A stretch of 64,000 nt of DNA from Campylorhamphus procurvoides (Eukaryota > Chordata > Aves > Passeriformes > Dendrocolaptidae), in contig WBMV01000453.1 of the NCBI GenBank assembly GCA_013396655.1, positions 1 through 64,000 of the forward strand, in the 5' to 3' direction. The position numbers and the translations under genes are program-made. The notes below the pieces were generated by a model. The model saw only the letters and a list, made by a program, of their open reading frames with translations, was not told the origin of the DNA and did not search any database. This document shows, in pieces, positions 52,994 through 64,000 of the stretch (position 1 is the stretch's first letter; every line of letters starts with the position of its first letter).

Positions 52994-55900
52994 GGAAAAG
53001 GCCATGTATTCCCTGAATGTCCCCCAACACAGCTTTTAAGCTATTTGCCTGAAAAGTAGCTTGAATACTACTGGGGTTGGCAGTCTTATTCAAACTCAGA
53101 TATGCAGTAAAGGTGCTCAAGAGAGGCACTAGAGGAGGTTTTGCCTCTCTTGATAGCTTCATCATCGAAGGGCAATTCAAGCATAAAGTTGAATCAGCTT
53201 ATGGAACTGTTAACCCCATTCCACTGGTTATTAAGTTTTCAGTATAGATGCCATACACATACTTGAAATAACTGCTCAGCATTTGTCCTTTTTTGGACCA
53301 AAGTCCCTCTTTTTGGACTTTTTTGGACACATGAGTGCCTGTGATTCATGTTCACTTCTGCAAAGGAAAGCAGAGTGGGAGATATAAATTGCATTCATTT
53401 TCAGGCTGAACTAGAGTTGATTTTGAGGTTTGTATGAATCTTATTTTATAGGCAACAGTCTGCAGTTTCAGGCTGACAGATTATAGAAAAGTTGCACTAA
53501 GTTATGTGTCCATTTTGAAAAATCAGAACAACATTTAAAGCAATTATGTGAGCTCAGAGCTCTTGAAAAAGAAGTATCAGTACTACTTGCTAAGGATAAG
53601 TATGAAGCCAGGGAGGTGTTTGCAGGGCAGTCCATCAGTTTTGGTCTTCTCTGTTACTCCTCTCATATGGCTGCTTCTGCGATGTAGTTAGGTAAATCTA
53701 AGCTATGGTTGTGTGATGAGGAAGTGTCATTCAATAATTAGATAGGTCCATGTTTTATTCACCACATCCAAGTTGTTGCTATTGTGTTGATAACCACATT
53801 TTAATCTTCAAAAATTAAGGATACTTCAGTGTCTGGGTTCTCAGTAAACTAATTTTTCCTTAGAAATGCCTTTAAGTACTGATTTTGGGAAATAATCATA
53901 TCATAAACTACTGTTTGTTATAAAAAAACCCTCTTCTAATGGTAATGAATAGATAAGCAATGTTATATTAAATGTTGTTGTTACCAAACAAGGAAAGACA
54001 AGCAGCTCAAATTTTATACATGACCATTTCTTAGCAGTCATAAAGAAAAAGTAATTAAATGAGCAAACTTGTCTAAACAGACTGCAGCAGATATATATTT
54101 ATAATATAACGATGTATTTTCAGTACAACTTTTGCAGAATGTGCTGTTACGTTTTTAATGATCACAGGTGTGTAGGTGTTCTGTTTCACGTCTCATAAAA
54201 AAAAACAAAGCCAACAAAACAAACCAGTATCAGAACAATAAAAATCCCTAACTTTCATGGGTTTTGGATTATTTTTATGATGTTTAAAATATGTAATGTG
54301 CTCCTATTATTATTAGATTGGTGTTCAGAATGCCACCTGCTGTCTCCTGCCACTTTTGATGACTCTTTAGTCTTGATACAAGTTTTTATGTTAATGCAGT
54401 CTAGCCTTGCCTAGTTTACAAAGTACAAATAGGTGCCTGGTGTGCAATAGCTATAGGCAAGTTTGCTACTACTTGAAAGGATTTCTCCAGTTTGTTTCAC
54501 TTTTCCACACCAAGAGTGTTGTAAGTGGGAGTCTATCTCTGAAAACATATTCCAAGCTAACGTGAGCTTGAGTTGGTCACCTTCTAAACATATATTTCAA
54601 AGAGAAGTGTTGAAATTTTATTCATACTGTAAAGAACTATTTAGGTGCCCTATTATTTATTGTCCAACGTGAAGAGTCAGAAGTATTTTAAAATGTGTAA
54701 AATAAAACAATGGGAAAAAAAAGGTTGAACTGTGTTAGGGCCTACCAGCAGCAGAGGAAACTACAGTAGTATGCTTTTCCCCAGTCATTATTTCAAACTT
54801 TATCATGGGCTATCTTAGCACATATGAAGTGTGTCTGCGATGGCTCTGATTGCCTTTTCTTCTGTCTAAATTTGACTCATCTTTAAACATAAGTTTAAGA
54901 GCTAAACTATCCTTTAGGACCAAGAGTGTATTATAGTCTTAGGTGCAATTGTCCTATATTATATCATATAACTGAATAGTTTGGCTACAATTATAAATAG
55001 AGTGCTAAATGAAAATTTCATTCATCTAAAAATATGCGCTACAACTTTTACAAATGACAATACAGATATGTTTCATTTCGGTAAGGAAAAACTTTGATTT
55101 CAAATATTTTATTATCTATTTTTTGTCATACATTTATGTAACATTTTACTACATTTTTTGTTATTTAGTTTAAAATAAGATAATGTGACTGACAACTCAT
55201 GATGACGGTTAATTTTATACTATCCCTTGTGCTGGGTATAACATCATAAAATACTATAAGTTCAATATTCTTTTTATGGAAACAAAAAAGACACTATCCA
55301 TCTATTTTTAGTATAATATTTCATAAGTTTTTTCCCCTGTTCTGTCTTTTAAAACTTAAATTCATTCCTCAAAAGCACAAATAACTAAAATTTTCTGCAT
55401 AATTTTTGTGTTCTGATTCTTTTCTACTTTAGACTTGCAGTTTTTTTGCCTTAGTCTAAAGCCAGGAAGTCATCTGATACTGATCTGAATGAAATGATGA
55501 CTTCTTTTTACTAATTTCAACTCCACCACTTTTTTGAAGGTACTATAGTGAATAAATACAGGTGAACTGTAACAGCAACCTTTTCCTCCCCTTCCCACAA
55601 ATCTTTATTGCCAATTTCATCCCTCTCTGTCTGAGAATGAAGTTATCAGATGCTTTGCAGCTGTACAAAGCTAATGACAGAACAGGTAATCTGCTTTGCA
55701 TTGTTTCCCTCACTGCAATTTTTTTTGCTGACTTTGTAACATGTAATTTAGAAAAGGGGCCTGCATCATTAAGAAAACTACAGAACTATGTGACAAAAGG
55801 GGATTTAAAATCCAATCATGTATTCTTTGCTGTTGTTTCTTTTTATGTTTGAATACTTTTTTTTTGTGTGTGTCAGCAGCAGTCTCCAAGTCCATTATCT

Positions 55901-57679
55901 TTATTCCAAATCATGATTTTAGGTTATTAGTTTACATAATTGGTTTAATGATTCTATGGAGTTATACAAGAATTTTTAAATAACATTAATAAACATCCTT
56001 AAATAAAAAAAATAAAAATTTTAAAATATCAATTGGAAAAAAGCCAATACTATTGAATATGGTTATAGTAAAAAAGAGGATGAAATTATTTTTTGTTAAG
56101 ACTCATAAATTTTCTTTTTCTTTAGAGATTTGAGAAATCAATTCAAATAAGTTTTCCATTGTTTCCTGAAATCTCTTGTCACAGCCTAGAGAAGGGTAGA
56201 AGTCAATATTATTTTTTTTAAAATCTAAACACATAATAATTAGCCAAACAGTCTTATTTTGAAATGTAGGAATTATCCTACATTTGAAATAGCCACAGGA
56301 CTGGGAGGAAGTTTTTTTGTAATATTTTACTTATTCCTTATGATCTAAAGTCTTACAGTCTTCCTCATTTTCCAACTTCTTTTATGCATATTCTCCTTTG
56401 TTCTTCACCTGGTTAGCTTCTCAAAGTCATAAAAAAGACAAATATATTTATATTTATTTACACTCCTCAACTAACCAAGAGTAATTACATTTATTTTAAT
56501 GTGGGTCAAATGCACAAGTAATCATGGTTTGAGGAGAAGCTACTGTTCTGAAAAGATCATAAACTTTTTCTTCACTGAGTTATTCAGATTGTTCTTTCCT
56601 TTTACTCTTGCCCTCTCTCCAAAAGTGGAGAATAAAAAACACCTCCATTTGCCTGAAATGCTATTTCTTTATTTGAATCCTGCAGCTTATTTGTCTGTAA
56701 CACATTCTTTTTAGCTCACTTAGCTCGTTTTAATTATTAGTTCTAGTTCTTTAGCCAATACCAATTTTCATTACAAAATTCTAGCTTCTTTGATTCTTTT
56801 TATCATCATCTTTTCTCACTAATTTCCTGGGTAAAAAGGTGACCAATCAATACTGATCTCTATCTTAAGTATTTGAGGGCAGGTTGAGGAGTATATTTGA
56901 TCAAATATTCTAGTATAATTTGCATTTTAGAAAGGACCGTTTAAACTTCTTTTTGTTTCTGTTCATCTTTAGACCCTTTGTCATCATATAACAACATTAA
57001 AATACTAGTTCTGTTAATATTTTTTCATTCACGAGGCATATGTTTATAGATGATTAAGGCATCTGGGATTTCAGGCTTTTCCACAGAGTGAGTATTGTAG
57101 CATGCATTACACTATCATTTTGGTTCTTGGTGTGTTTTTCATGGAGTAAAAAAAAGAAAGGAATTCTGTTAATTTTTTAAATAATCTGTCTGTAAACTGC
57201 CTTTACTTTTCTACCAGTGAATAAAAACATGTGCTATTCCTTGTATGAGGATTAAAATACACCTCAGAAGAACAATGCAAATGGAAAAGGAAAGTGTGTA
57301 AAAAATCACTGTGGATTTGAATTGACATTTAAGAAAAGATTAATGTATTTCCCTGTTCTTTTATTTTTTAAAAGTTCTGTATCTGTGTGTTGATTCTTTA
57401 CGATCCCCTGTGGGTAAATCATGATGAGATTAAATGTGTCATCCAGCTGCCTCCATCCAAGCCTGATCCATGGAACTGCAATTTACTGTCAACTTCTAAC
57501 TTTTCAGTAGTATTTTACTATCTGAAGGTTTTACCTTTTAGCCAATGCAAACTACACCTTAAATCTGCTGTGTAGAAGTACTGGGTAACTTTGGCCCATA
57601 TACATTTCTATCTTGGGTATTTGTAGTGTATTCTGAATATTCCTCTCCTGTTTCTTCTCAATGAATTGAAGCAATAGTT

Positions 57680-58320
57680 TCTGAAATTGCGGGACTATTT
57701 GCTGCTGTGAGACACTGGATCAGTAAAAGTATTGCATTATTATTGGGTCAGAACTAACGGAAATGTGTGTGGGGAACGGCACATGGAGTGCACGTGGTGT
57801 TCCTCGAACCTCATATGGCAGGGCTTATGGAACCTGCATGGATCAGCTGTCAGTCAAAAGGACAGCCTGGTAACCTGCCCACACCAAGGCCCCTGGAACC
57901 CCTAACTCAACCTCTGCAATACCCCTGCCTCCTGCCTGGGAGGCACCTAGTGCCAGACATCCCTCCTGAATGGTATGGCCACAGAGGACCAAAACACATG
58001 AATACAGCTGCAAGTGAGACCATCTTGCCTCTTCTCTTGGGACCTGCCATTGCCTTGTGGAGATGGACTTCCATAGGACTCTACGGTAGCAGCTATTTTT
58101 CTCTTGATATCTGTTCTTAATCTTTTTTCTCTCTCTCTTTTTAGTCCTTTTTTCCTTCTCTTTGCCTCTTTTCTTTATTTTTTGCTTAATATTTTGGGTA
58201 ACTTAAAACCAGCGGGTTGAGTTTTGTAAGCTCTGTGGGTCGACGTGTGCTTTGTGGAATGATCTATTTGATAGTATGTTAAACTTTTGTCAAAATCCTT
58301 ATTTCCTCCTAAAATTGAAA
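57680..58320 (+). mobile_element. Unclassified repeat-like block, possibly LTR-derived
   Basis: The composition changes abruptly here: about 57760-58080 is clearly richer in G and C than the flanks. It is followed by an 80-bp pyrimidine tract and then by a segment with GCGGGTTGAG, GGGTCGACGTGTGC and TTACCTCCTGGGGAAAGTG. The wording GCGGGACTATTTGCTGCTGTGAGACACTGG and ACCATCTTGCCTCTTCTCTTGGGACC followed by a CT-rich stretch resembles LTR or leader regions of bird endogenous retroviruses in + orientation, but I could not fix TG/CA ends or a target-site duplication. A 117-codon frame (57767-58120) spans it and has no recognised domain. It could instead be another interspersed repeat or a degraded exon. 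Confidence 0.35.
58107..58187. repeat. Pyrimidine-rich tract with (CT)n core
   Basis: About 80 bp of T and C with a TCTCTCTCTCTTTTT core and few purines. It lies inside the repeat-like block at 57680-58320 and probably belongs to it. Confidence 0.8.
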
Positions 58321-61300
58321 TTACCTCCTGGGGAAAGTGTGTAGTTTCTTCTCTTTAGGTTATCTCAAGGTATTAAGAACCACAGGCCCTGCAAAAGTTC
58401 ATTAGGTGAAAATCTGGAGTCTTAAATATAGTTTTAAAAATAAAACTCCCAGTGAACCTTGTAGCTTTGGGACTGGGGTCTTACAGCTGCTCTTATTTTA
58501 CATGTGTTATGTTTCTCATCTGCTTTCTAGAGTGCATGCTGCTTCAACCTTTTCCATTGACCAGTTGCGGCTCTACCTAAAACCTTGTTGCCGTCTTATG
58601 CCTCCTTCATTGATATGCACTTTCCTGTACACTGCACGAAAGAAGTCAAACTAGAATAACATGTCTCCCACCTTGTTTCTTTTCTAAATCAGTAAAAGTA
58701 CTGGCTCTGCATAAGAAACATTTAGCACTCCTATATGGCCCATGATAAGGTCACTCCATACACACATTAGTGTATGGTGTACCAAGCAACATTAGAAGAC
58801 ATGATGGCTTGCAACATTTCCTTCACTGTGATTCTTTATTTCTAATTACTGATTACCAGGGGAAAAAATAAATATGTGACACAGTAAATACAAATATGGA
58901 TTATAATGTCTTAAATAGCATGAAATTGTATTCAAGTGCTAGTCATGTTTTACCTAACCATAGTTGACACTAAAAATTCTGAGTGTGTATACATCAATTT
59001 GTGCTACCTTTCTAATGTCATCATTTAAAATCTTTCAGTTTTCATTGATATCTGCCGGAAATAGTAGAATGTGAAGAATTGCTCTTCCCAGGTTTCTTGG
59101 AGAATTTTTTTTCTCTTAGAGTGCTAACAAAAGAGTAAAAATGAGCATGATTACTGATTTAAAATTAACAGTCTGAAAATCTCTGGAAAAGTTGAACAAC
59201 ACAGCTTATCCCTCATTTTGTTCTCTGGATTTATTCACTGAGAATATTTCTTTCAAGTTTTCTGATTATATCACCTAGGAAGTATTTTTATCTCTTAAAA
59301 ACTATAAATAAATTGGTTTTACTAGACCACTCATACTTAAATATTCTCATATAAAAATTAAATAAATATCAGCACCAGTTCCATGAGTTTTGCCATAATA
59401 AAAAGCAGCAATCATCATTGTCATCTTCAAAAATTATTTTTTATTTTATTTTATTGTATCAGTACTTTGTTGCTTTTATTTGCAAATTTTGTCAGTTTGT
59501 CCTACTTTCTTTTTGACTCCACAAATGTTTTCACACCACATTCAATATTTAATCTGAGGAAAACCACAACAACAAAATAGTCAATAAAATCATTGCCCTT
59601 CTGTTTTGCAGTCCTACTTTAAAAAAGTTCTGGTAATTTGATCCCAGTTATGCAGCTCCAATCATATATTTTCCTAAAGTGGTTATTTAATTTTCAATTA
59701 ATCTAAAAAAACTTTAATAATATATATAAAAAGAAATATTTCTCATTTTATTTCATGTGAGTATTTTGGGTGGAACCAAGTGTTGGGTATTTTTGGTCAA
59801 AAAGTTGTCAGTTTAAGAACAGGAACTTGATAATCCAACCAGATAAATGCATTCTTTGTATAGCTTTTGCTCAGAGCCAACTGATTAGGTAGGCTGTATT
59901 TAACCATTCTATTGTTTTTGTTGAATTTGTTCACAATCTTATCTACCCTGTCCAGTTTCTTCCATTTACTTGTCTGTTCTACCCAGCTATTCTACTCTTA
60001 TATTCTTCAGAGAAAAGTCGTATTCTCTTTATCTCTACTGTGTACAAAATAAGAGACATACAGCCAAACTGATTCTAGCATATTGTGTTTGTCAGTAGTA
60101 GTTCTCTCTTCTTTGTCACAGATTTCATTATTTATTGTATCAGGTTAGTCATGCTTCTGCTATACCCCACTGAAAAGGGTCAAGAGTTTTCTTAGTAGTG
60201 CAAACAGCTTTCTTCAGTAGAATTTAAGTCCGTGAATGATCTCCTTTTTTTTATTTTTTAAAGGAAAACCTGTGATCTTATTGACAGCCTTCCAAGATTT
60301 CCAAATGTTGCTCATACCTGCAGCACAATAGTCGTAGAAACTGAGACATATAGGTCTCAGTGGACTGCAACAGAGACCTATATTTTTTCAGACTATTTGA
60401 ATGGGGGTTTAATTTTAGCACAATTGAAAAGAAGCACTAGCGATAATGATGATGGTCCACCAAGGCATCACATAGAGTCTGGAGAGCTGGACTGATGCAG
60501 TATGGATAAGACTGATGCACGTGAGATTTTCTTTGAAGAAAGAGGTAGTGAACCAGTTTGTTTGAGAACCGTTAGAGAAAAAAGGGCTGCTATAGACAAA
60601 TGTCCTTAGTTGGGCTGGAGATGCTAAGAACCAGAATTAAAGTTAGCTGCCCACATTATATGCAAGCAACCAAAGTATGACGCTTCTTACTCTCCCCAGT
60701 CACTTCCACTAAATTATTATTAAACCATAGAGATGTGAAGGTTATTAGTGAGGTTATATCATGAGTTCTCTGTGTCCCATTTATATTCATATACATGAAA
60801 GTAAACCACAAAATGAAAACCTACAGATATTCCCAGACTGGTAAACCTCCACTTATGACTAATACTTTATCAGGCACCCACGTCAATCATCCACAAAACA
60901 AATCTACAGAGATCCAAGCTTCATTAGTTCTGCTACTTGTTTTTCTCCTGAACTTTTGATTTCCTACTCTCTCTAGAATACTACTGTAAAAGTGGAATGG
61001 AGCAGGTACAGCACTGTAGTTTTAATTCTAAGCTTTAAATCTGTTTTTTCCAATTTTTATTTATTTTTCTTTTTGAGCTGGGAATATCAAGAAATGGAAT
61101 TCTTGAAGATATACAATGAATTTGGCAATGCCTCTGTAAAATTCATTGAAATTAATTCAACACCTCTGTAAAATTCATTGAAATTAATTAATTCCACATT
61201 AATATTTTGTCTAAATTATTTCTATAAAGTTTTGAGCCAGAAGTGCATTGGCAGGAGTGGTACAGAGGTTGAAAGCTATCAGCTCAAATATTATCTGGTA

Positions 61301-63143
61301 CTATAGTAACAGATTGTAGAGAAAGGCAGTAGTTTTAGGAATACTGCCATGTATTCTCTTCATCTAGTGTGGATTTAACTGGAAATACTATATGCCATAT
61401 GAACTTGGCTATGTGCATCATGTCATGTGAATGTTACCCAAATCAAATTTACAAACCTAAGCAGCAATAGGTGGCCTTATTTGTACACATGTACCTAGGG
61501 AGATAGTTTTTTTTAGGATGAAAAGAACAAACAAATTCACACAGTATTTTGTGATGAGCAAGTCAGTTGCTCATTACAAGGAAAACACCAAATAAAAATC
61601 TAATTAGAGCTTGGAATTTAATGTGAGTCTCAGCTGTCCTAACACAAATAGCACTGACGAACAGCTGTAATGATAGTTGGAGTAAGTTCACATTTACCAG
61701 TGTCCCTTTTAATAATACCATAAAGAGACTGTAACATCAATATCACTGTATTCTCTACTTGTGATAATGGCAAAAGCCAGTCAACACTCTGAAATGATTT
61801 CAGTCATCATTGCAGTCAGCTGGTATAAAACTCTTTGGTAGGAATTTGAAAATGTGATCCACAATGAATAACTTCTAACTAAGACCGAATTTGTACATAT
61901 CTGAAAATAACATTTAAAAAAATTGTCTTCCTCTGTGTTTTAGGAACAAAAGCTGCCATAAGTCCCTCTTTTTTTCTATCATAGACTTTATTCTGTAAAA
62001 TTAAGGTAAATTAAGTCTCATTTTAATAGGTCTTGAGGCAAGACTGGGTTCTAAAGAAAATTATAACATGTCTTTTAAAGAAAATCTCTGCCTTACCTGT
62101 TTTCCTTCTATATGTTGAGTATTATCATTTTTATAAATTTTCCTCTGTAATTCTGTAAATGTATTCATTCTTATAAAAGTTGGTAGCAAAATAGCAAAGG
62201 ATAGAGATTTTTAGAACTGTATCATGAAGATATGTCATATATGACTTTAAGTCTAAAGTGAGAATAACATTGAGAAAAAAAAGAAGGTATATCCTATTTG
62301 TTGTCATAAACCCATAACATTAAAGTCCAAAGAAGCAATAAATTTCATATGTAATTTGGTTATACAAAGAAAGTTTTAAATTTAGTGAAGTGTTCATGAT
62401 ACCAAAACCAGAATCTTATAAAGGCTTCTAAAGGGAAACTACCTAGCACAAGGTCAATTAAAATTTGGCTTTTAATACTCCAGTGTTGTTATATTATTGC
62501 TTATTCATTAAATATCATTAAGGCCTCTATCCTGCAAATTGTAAAAATTTTGTGCACAGTAAAGAGTAGCTTTGGAGCTTTATTGGCCTCCAAGGTCTTC
62601 TGGTGCCTGAATTTCTGGTCCTAGGCATAAGCAGAAGTTCTTTAGTTTCAGTCAAGCAGAACAATTTAGTGCCTGCAACCCATTAAAAGCTTGCCTTATA
62701 CCAAGACAATAGGTGTTCTCTGCCTGTTGCTCATGTCAGGCATAATTTTGCAGCTTCTTGATCAAGTCCTTGACAATTATCATTATCAGTATTTTGTCTA
62801 CTTATAGCAAATAGAATCTTTTGCCCATTAGACTTAATAAGTCTATGAGTGAAAGCTCATATCATGAATACTAAACCTTATTCAACAACAGTAAAAGAGA
62901 GCTCTGATTTATTGTATTCAATATGCACAGTCCACTGTACATATAAATGTAAAATATATAATTTATTGAAAGCAAGAAATAAAGTTAAAGAAATAGATTG
63001 ATTTAGGTTTTTTGTATATCCTTTGAACTTACCATAGGTGTGAGAGTGTAATTATTTTTCTGCTGATGATATCTTATATTTACAGGACTGAATAATGTCA
63101 GTAAGTATTTATTCATTATTCATTTATTATTTTTTTGATTACT
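58321..63143. other. Gene-free AT-rich unique sequence
   Basis: No supported gene or recognised element. Frames of 65-82 codons near 58406 and 59383 have no domain. A 27-bp duplicated segment at 61131-61189 is listed separately. Confidence 0.5.
61131..61189. repeat. 27-bp direct repeat, two copies, period 32
   Basis: CCTCTGTAAAATTCATTGAA plus ATTAATT occurs at 61131-61157 and, without mismatch, at 61163-61189, separated by CAACA. Two exact copies at a 32-bp spacing point to a recent local duplication. Confidence 0.95.
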
Positions 63144-63533
63144 TCAGAATCACAGAATATGCTGAATCGGAAGGGACCACCAAGGCTCATCAAGTCCAAC
63201 TCTCTGTACAGGACCATCCCCAAGAGTCACACCAGATGGCTGAGAATATTGTCCAGACGCTTCTTGAACTTTGTCAGGCTTGGTGCTGTGACCACTTCCC
63301 TGGGGACCCTGTTCCAGTGCCCAACAACTATCTGGGGGAAGAACCTCTTTCTTATACCCAACCTAAACCTCCCCTGACACAACTTCAGGCCATTTCTTTG
63401 GGTCCTGTCACTGGTCACCACAGAGAAGAGATCAGTGCCTGTCGCTCCTCTTCCCCTCATGAGGAAGTCGTAAGTGCAATGAGGTTTCCCCTCAGTCTGC
63501 TCTTCTCCAGGCCGAATGGACCAAGGGACCTCA
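63144..63533 (-). mobile_element. CR1 LINE, 5'-truncated (390 bp)
   Basis: The + strand opens with TCAGAATCACAGAATATGC, the reversed CR1 terminus, and continues with ATCAAGTCCAACTC, CAAGAGTCACACCAGATGGC, CTTCCCTGGGGACCCTGTTC and CTGTCACTGGTCACCACAGA. It is the same CR1 type as the copy at 38970 and aligns with its first half. Similarity ends at about 63533 (GGGACCTCA), where the 5' truncation lies. It is better preserved at its 3' end than the 38970 copy. Confidence 0.92.
63227..63460 (-). pseudogene. CR1 ORF2 C-terminal remnant
   Basis: The minus frame of 77 codons reads D-L-F-S-V-V-T-S-D-R-T, then L-C-Q-G-R-F-R-L-G-I-R-K-R-F-F and G-H-W-N-R-V-P-R-E-V-V-T-A-P-S-L. This is the carboxyl end of CR1 ORF2 protein and aligns along its whole length with the frame at 39054-39287. 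All catalytic domains are missing because of the 5' truncation, so it is a fossil with no function of its own. The + strand frame of 147 codons at 63095-63538 is its antisense shadow. Confidence 0.88.
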
Positions 63534-64000
63534 TATAAAATATTGGAAGGAAAGTGTTTGGAGCTAAAGACTGAAGATCATGACAATTTCTTAATGCCTT
63601 AATTACTTATAAAAAATTATTAACAAATATGCACATAAACTGTAAGGTTTTTTAAAGACAGTTAATGTAAAATAAAAAGAAATTGAGTGACTGTATGAAA
63701 AAAAAAAGAAAAAAGAATTATAGTGAAACAATTCACAGTATTTGAGGAAATACTTTGAACTTATTTCTTTATCAATGGCAACAGTACACAAATAGGCATT
63801 TCTGATTAATTGTATCCACAGAGAAAATAAGCTTCTGTGAAGAATATTAAGCTTTGAAATTCTTTAATGTAAAACTTTTCCAGTGTAATTAATGTCAGAT
63901 ATTTGAGAGACTATTGTAGTTTGATTAAAATTAAAACTTTTTTTAAAAAATAGCACCATTAAAAATAACAAAGCAGAATGAAACTTTTTTCAATGAATTT
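63534..64000. other. AT-rich unique sequence at right edge
   Basis: No gene or repeat is recognised apart from short A and T runs. A 62-codon minus frame (63603-63791) is AT-rich and unsupported. Confidence 0.55.

Larger units (their letters stand above)
39818..57679. other. Gene-free AT-rich unique sequence
   Basis: Nearly 18 kb without a supported gene. The longest non-repeat frames are 128 codons (43748-44134, +), 110 codons (41386-41718, -) and 105 codons (44776-45093, -). All are AT-rich, with no recognisable domain, signal or splice context, and are probably chance. Simple repeats at 47767, 49185 and 52974 are listed separately. Confidence 0.5.

Noticed and set aside
63095..63538. 147-codon + strand open frame
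   Set aside because: Antisense shadow of the CR1 copy at 63144-63533.
1..64000. CRISPR array, bacterial operon, phage or plasmid system
   Set aside because: No regularly spaced repeats with unique spacers, no long coding frames, and vertebrate-type retroelements throughout. The only tandem arrays are adjacent copies without spacers.
1..64000. tRNA or other structured RNA genes
   Set aside because: No A/B-box pair with a cloverleaf could be traced by eye. A covariance-model scan would be needed to exclude them.

Overview
The window looks like AT-rich, gene-poor nuclear DNA from a bird, either intergenic or inside a large intron. The diagnostic evidence is its transposable elements. There are three CR1 LINE fragments, two of which still show CR1 ORF2 protein remnants, and three bird-type endogenous retrovirus LTRs. 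I cannot name the species. The long CR1 type carrying ORF2 sequence together with these ERVL and alpharetrovirus-like LTRs would fit many birds.

No protein-coding gene, RNA gene, CRISPR array or bacterial-type operon can be supported. All open reading frames are short (at most 175 codons). The longest ones are CR1 remnants, translated simple repeats, or AT-rich chance frames with no recognisable domain. I saw no convincing exon, although an exon well under 150 bp could be missed by eye.

Layout: 1-5020 is unique AT-rich sequence. A 74-bp CR1 tail lies at 5021-5094. An ERVL-type LTR lies at about 6688-7225. A long unique stretch follows, holding a perfect-spaced 28-bp x3 tandem repeat (15623-15706) and an AT microsatellite (12445-12483). 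A full-length solo ERVL-type LTR sits at 17780-18350. A very decayed CR1 reverse-transcriptase remnant on the + strand lies near 20985-21400. Unique sequence runs on to a well-preserved solo LTR of alpharetrovirus-like/ERVK type (34972-35542) flanked by an exact 6-bp target-site duplication. A cluster of overlapping palindromes is at 36869-36920. An 848-bp CR1 fragment lies at 38970-39817. Unique sequence with a 220-bp purine tract (49185-49405) continues to an unclassified GC-richer, repeat-like block (about 57680-58320). More unique sequence follows, then a third CR1 fragment (63144-63533) close to the right edge.

All six well-preserved retroelements are inserted in minus orientation. This is the most notable large-scale pattern, and it would fit, weakly, a window inside an intron of a + strand gene. 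I did not find an undescribed multi-gene system here.
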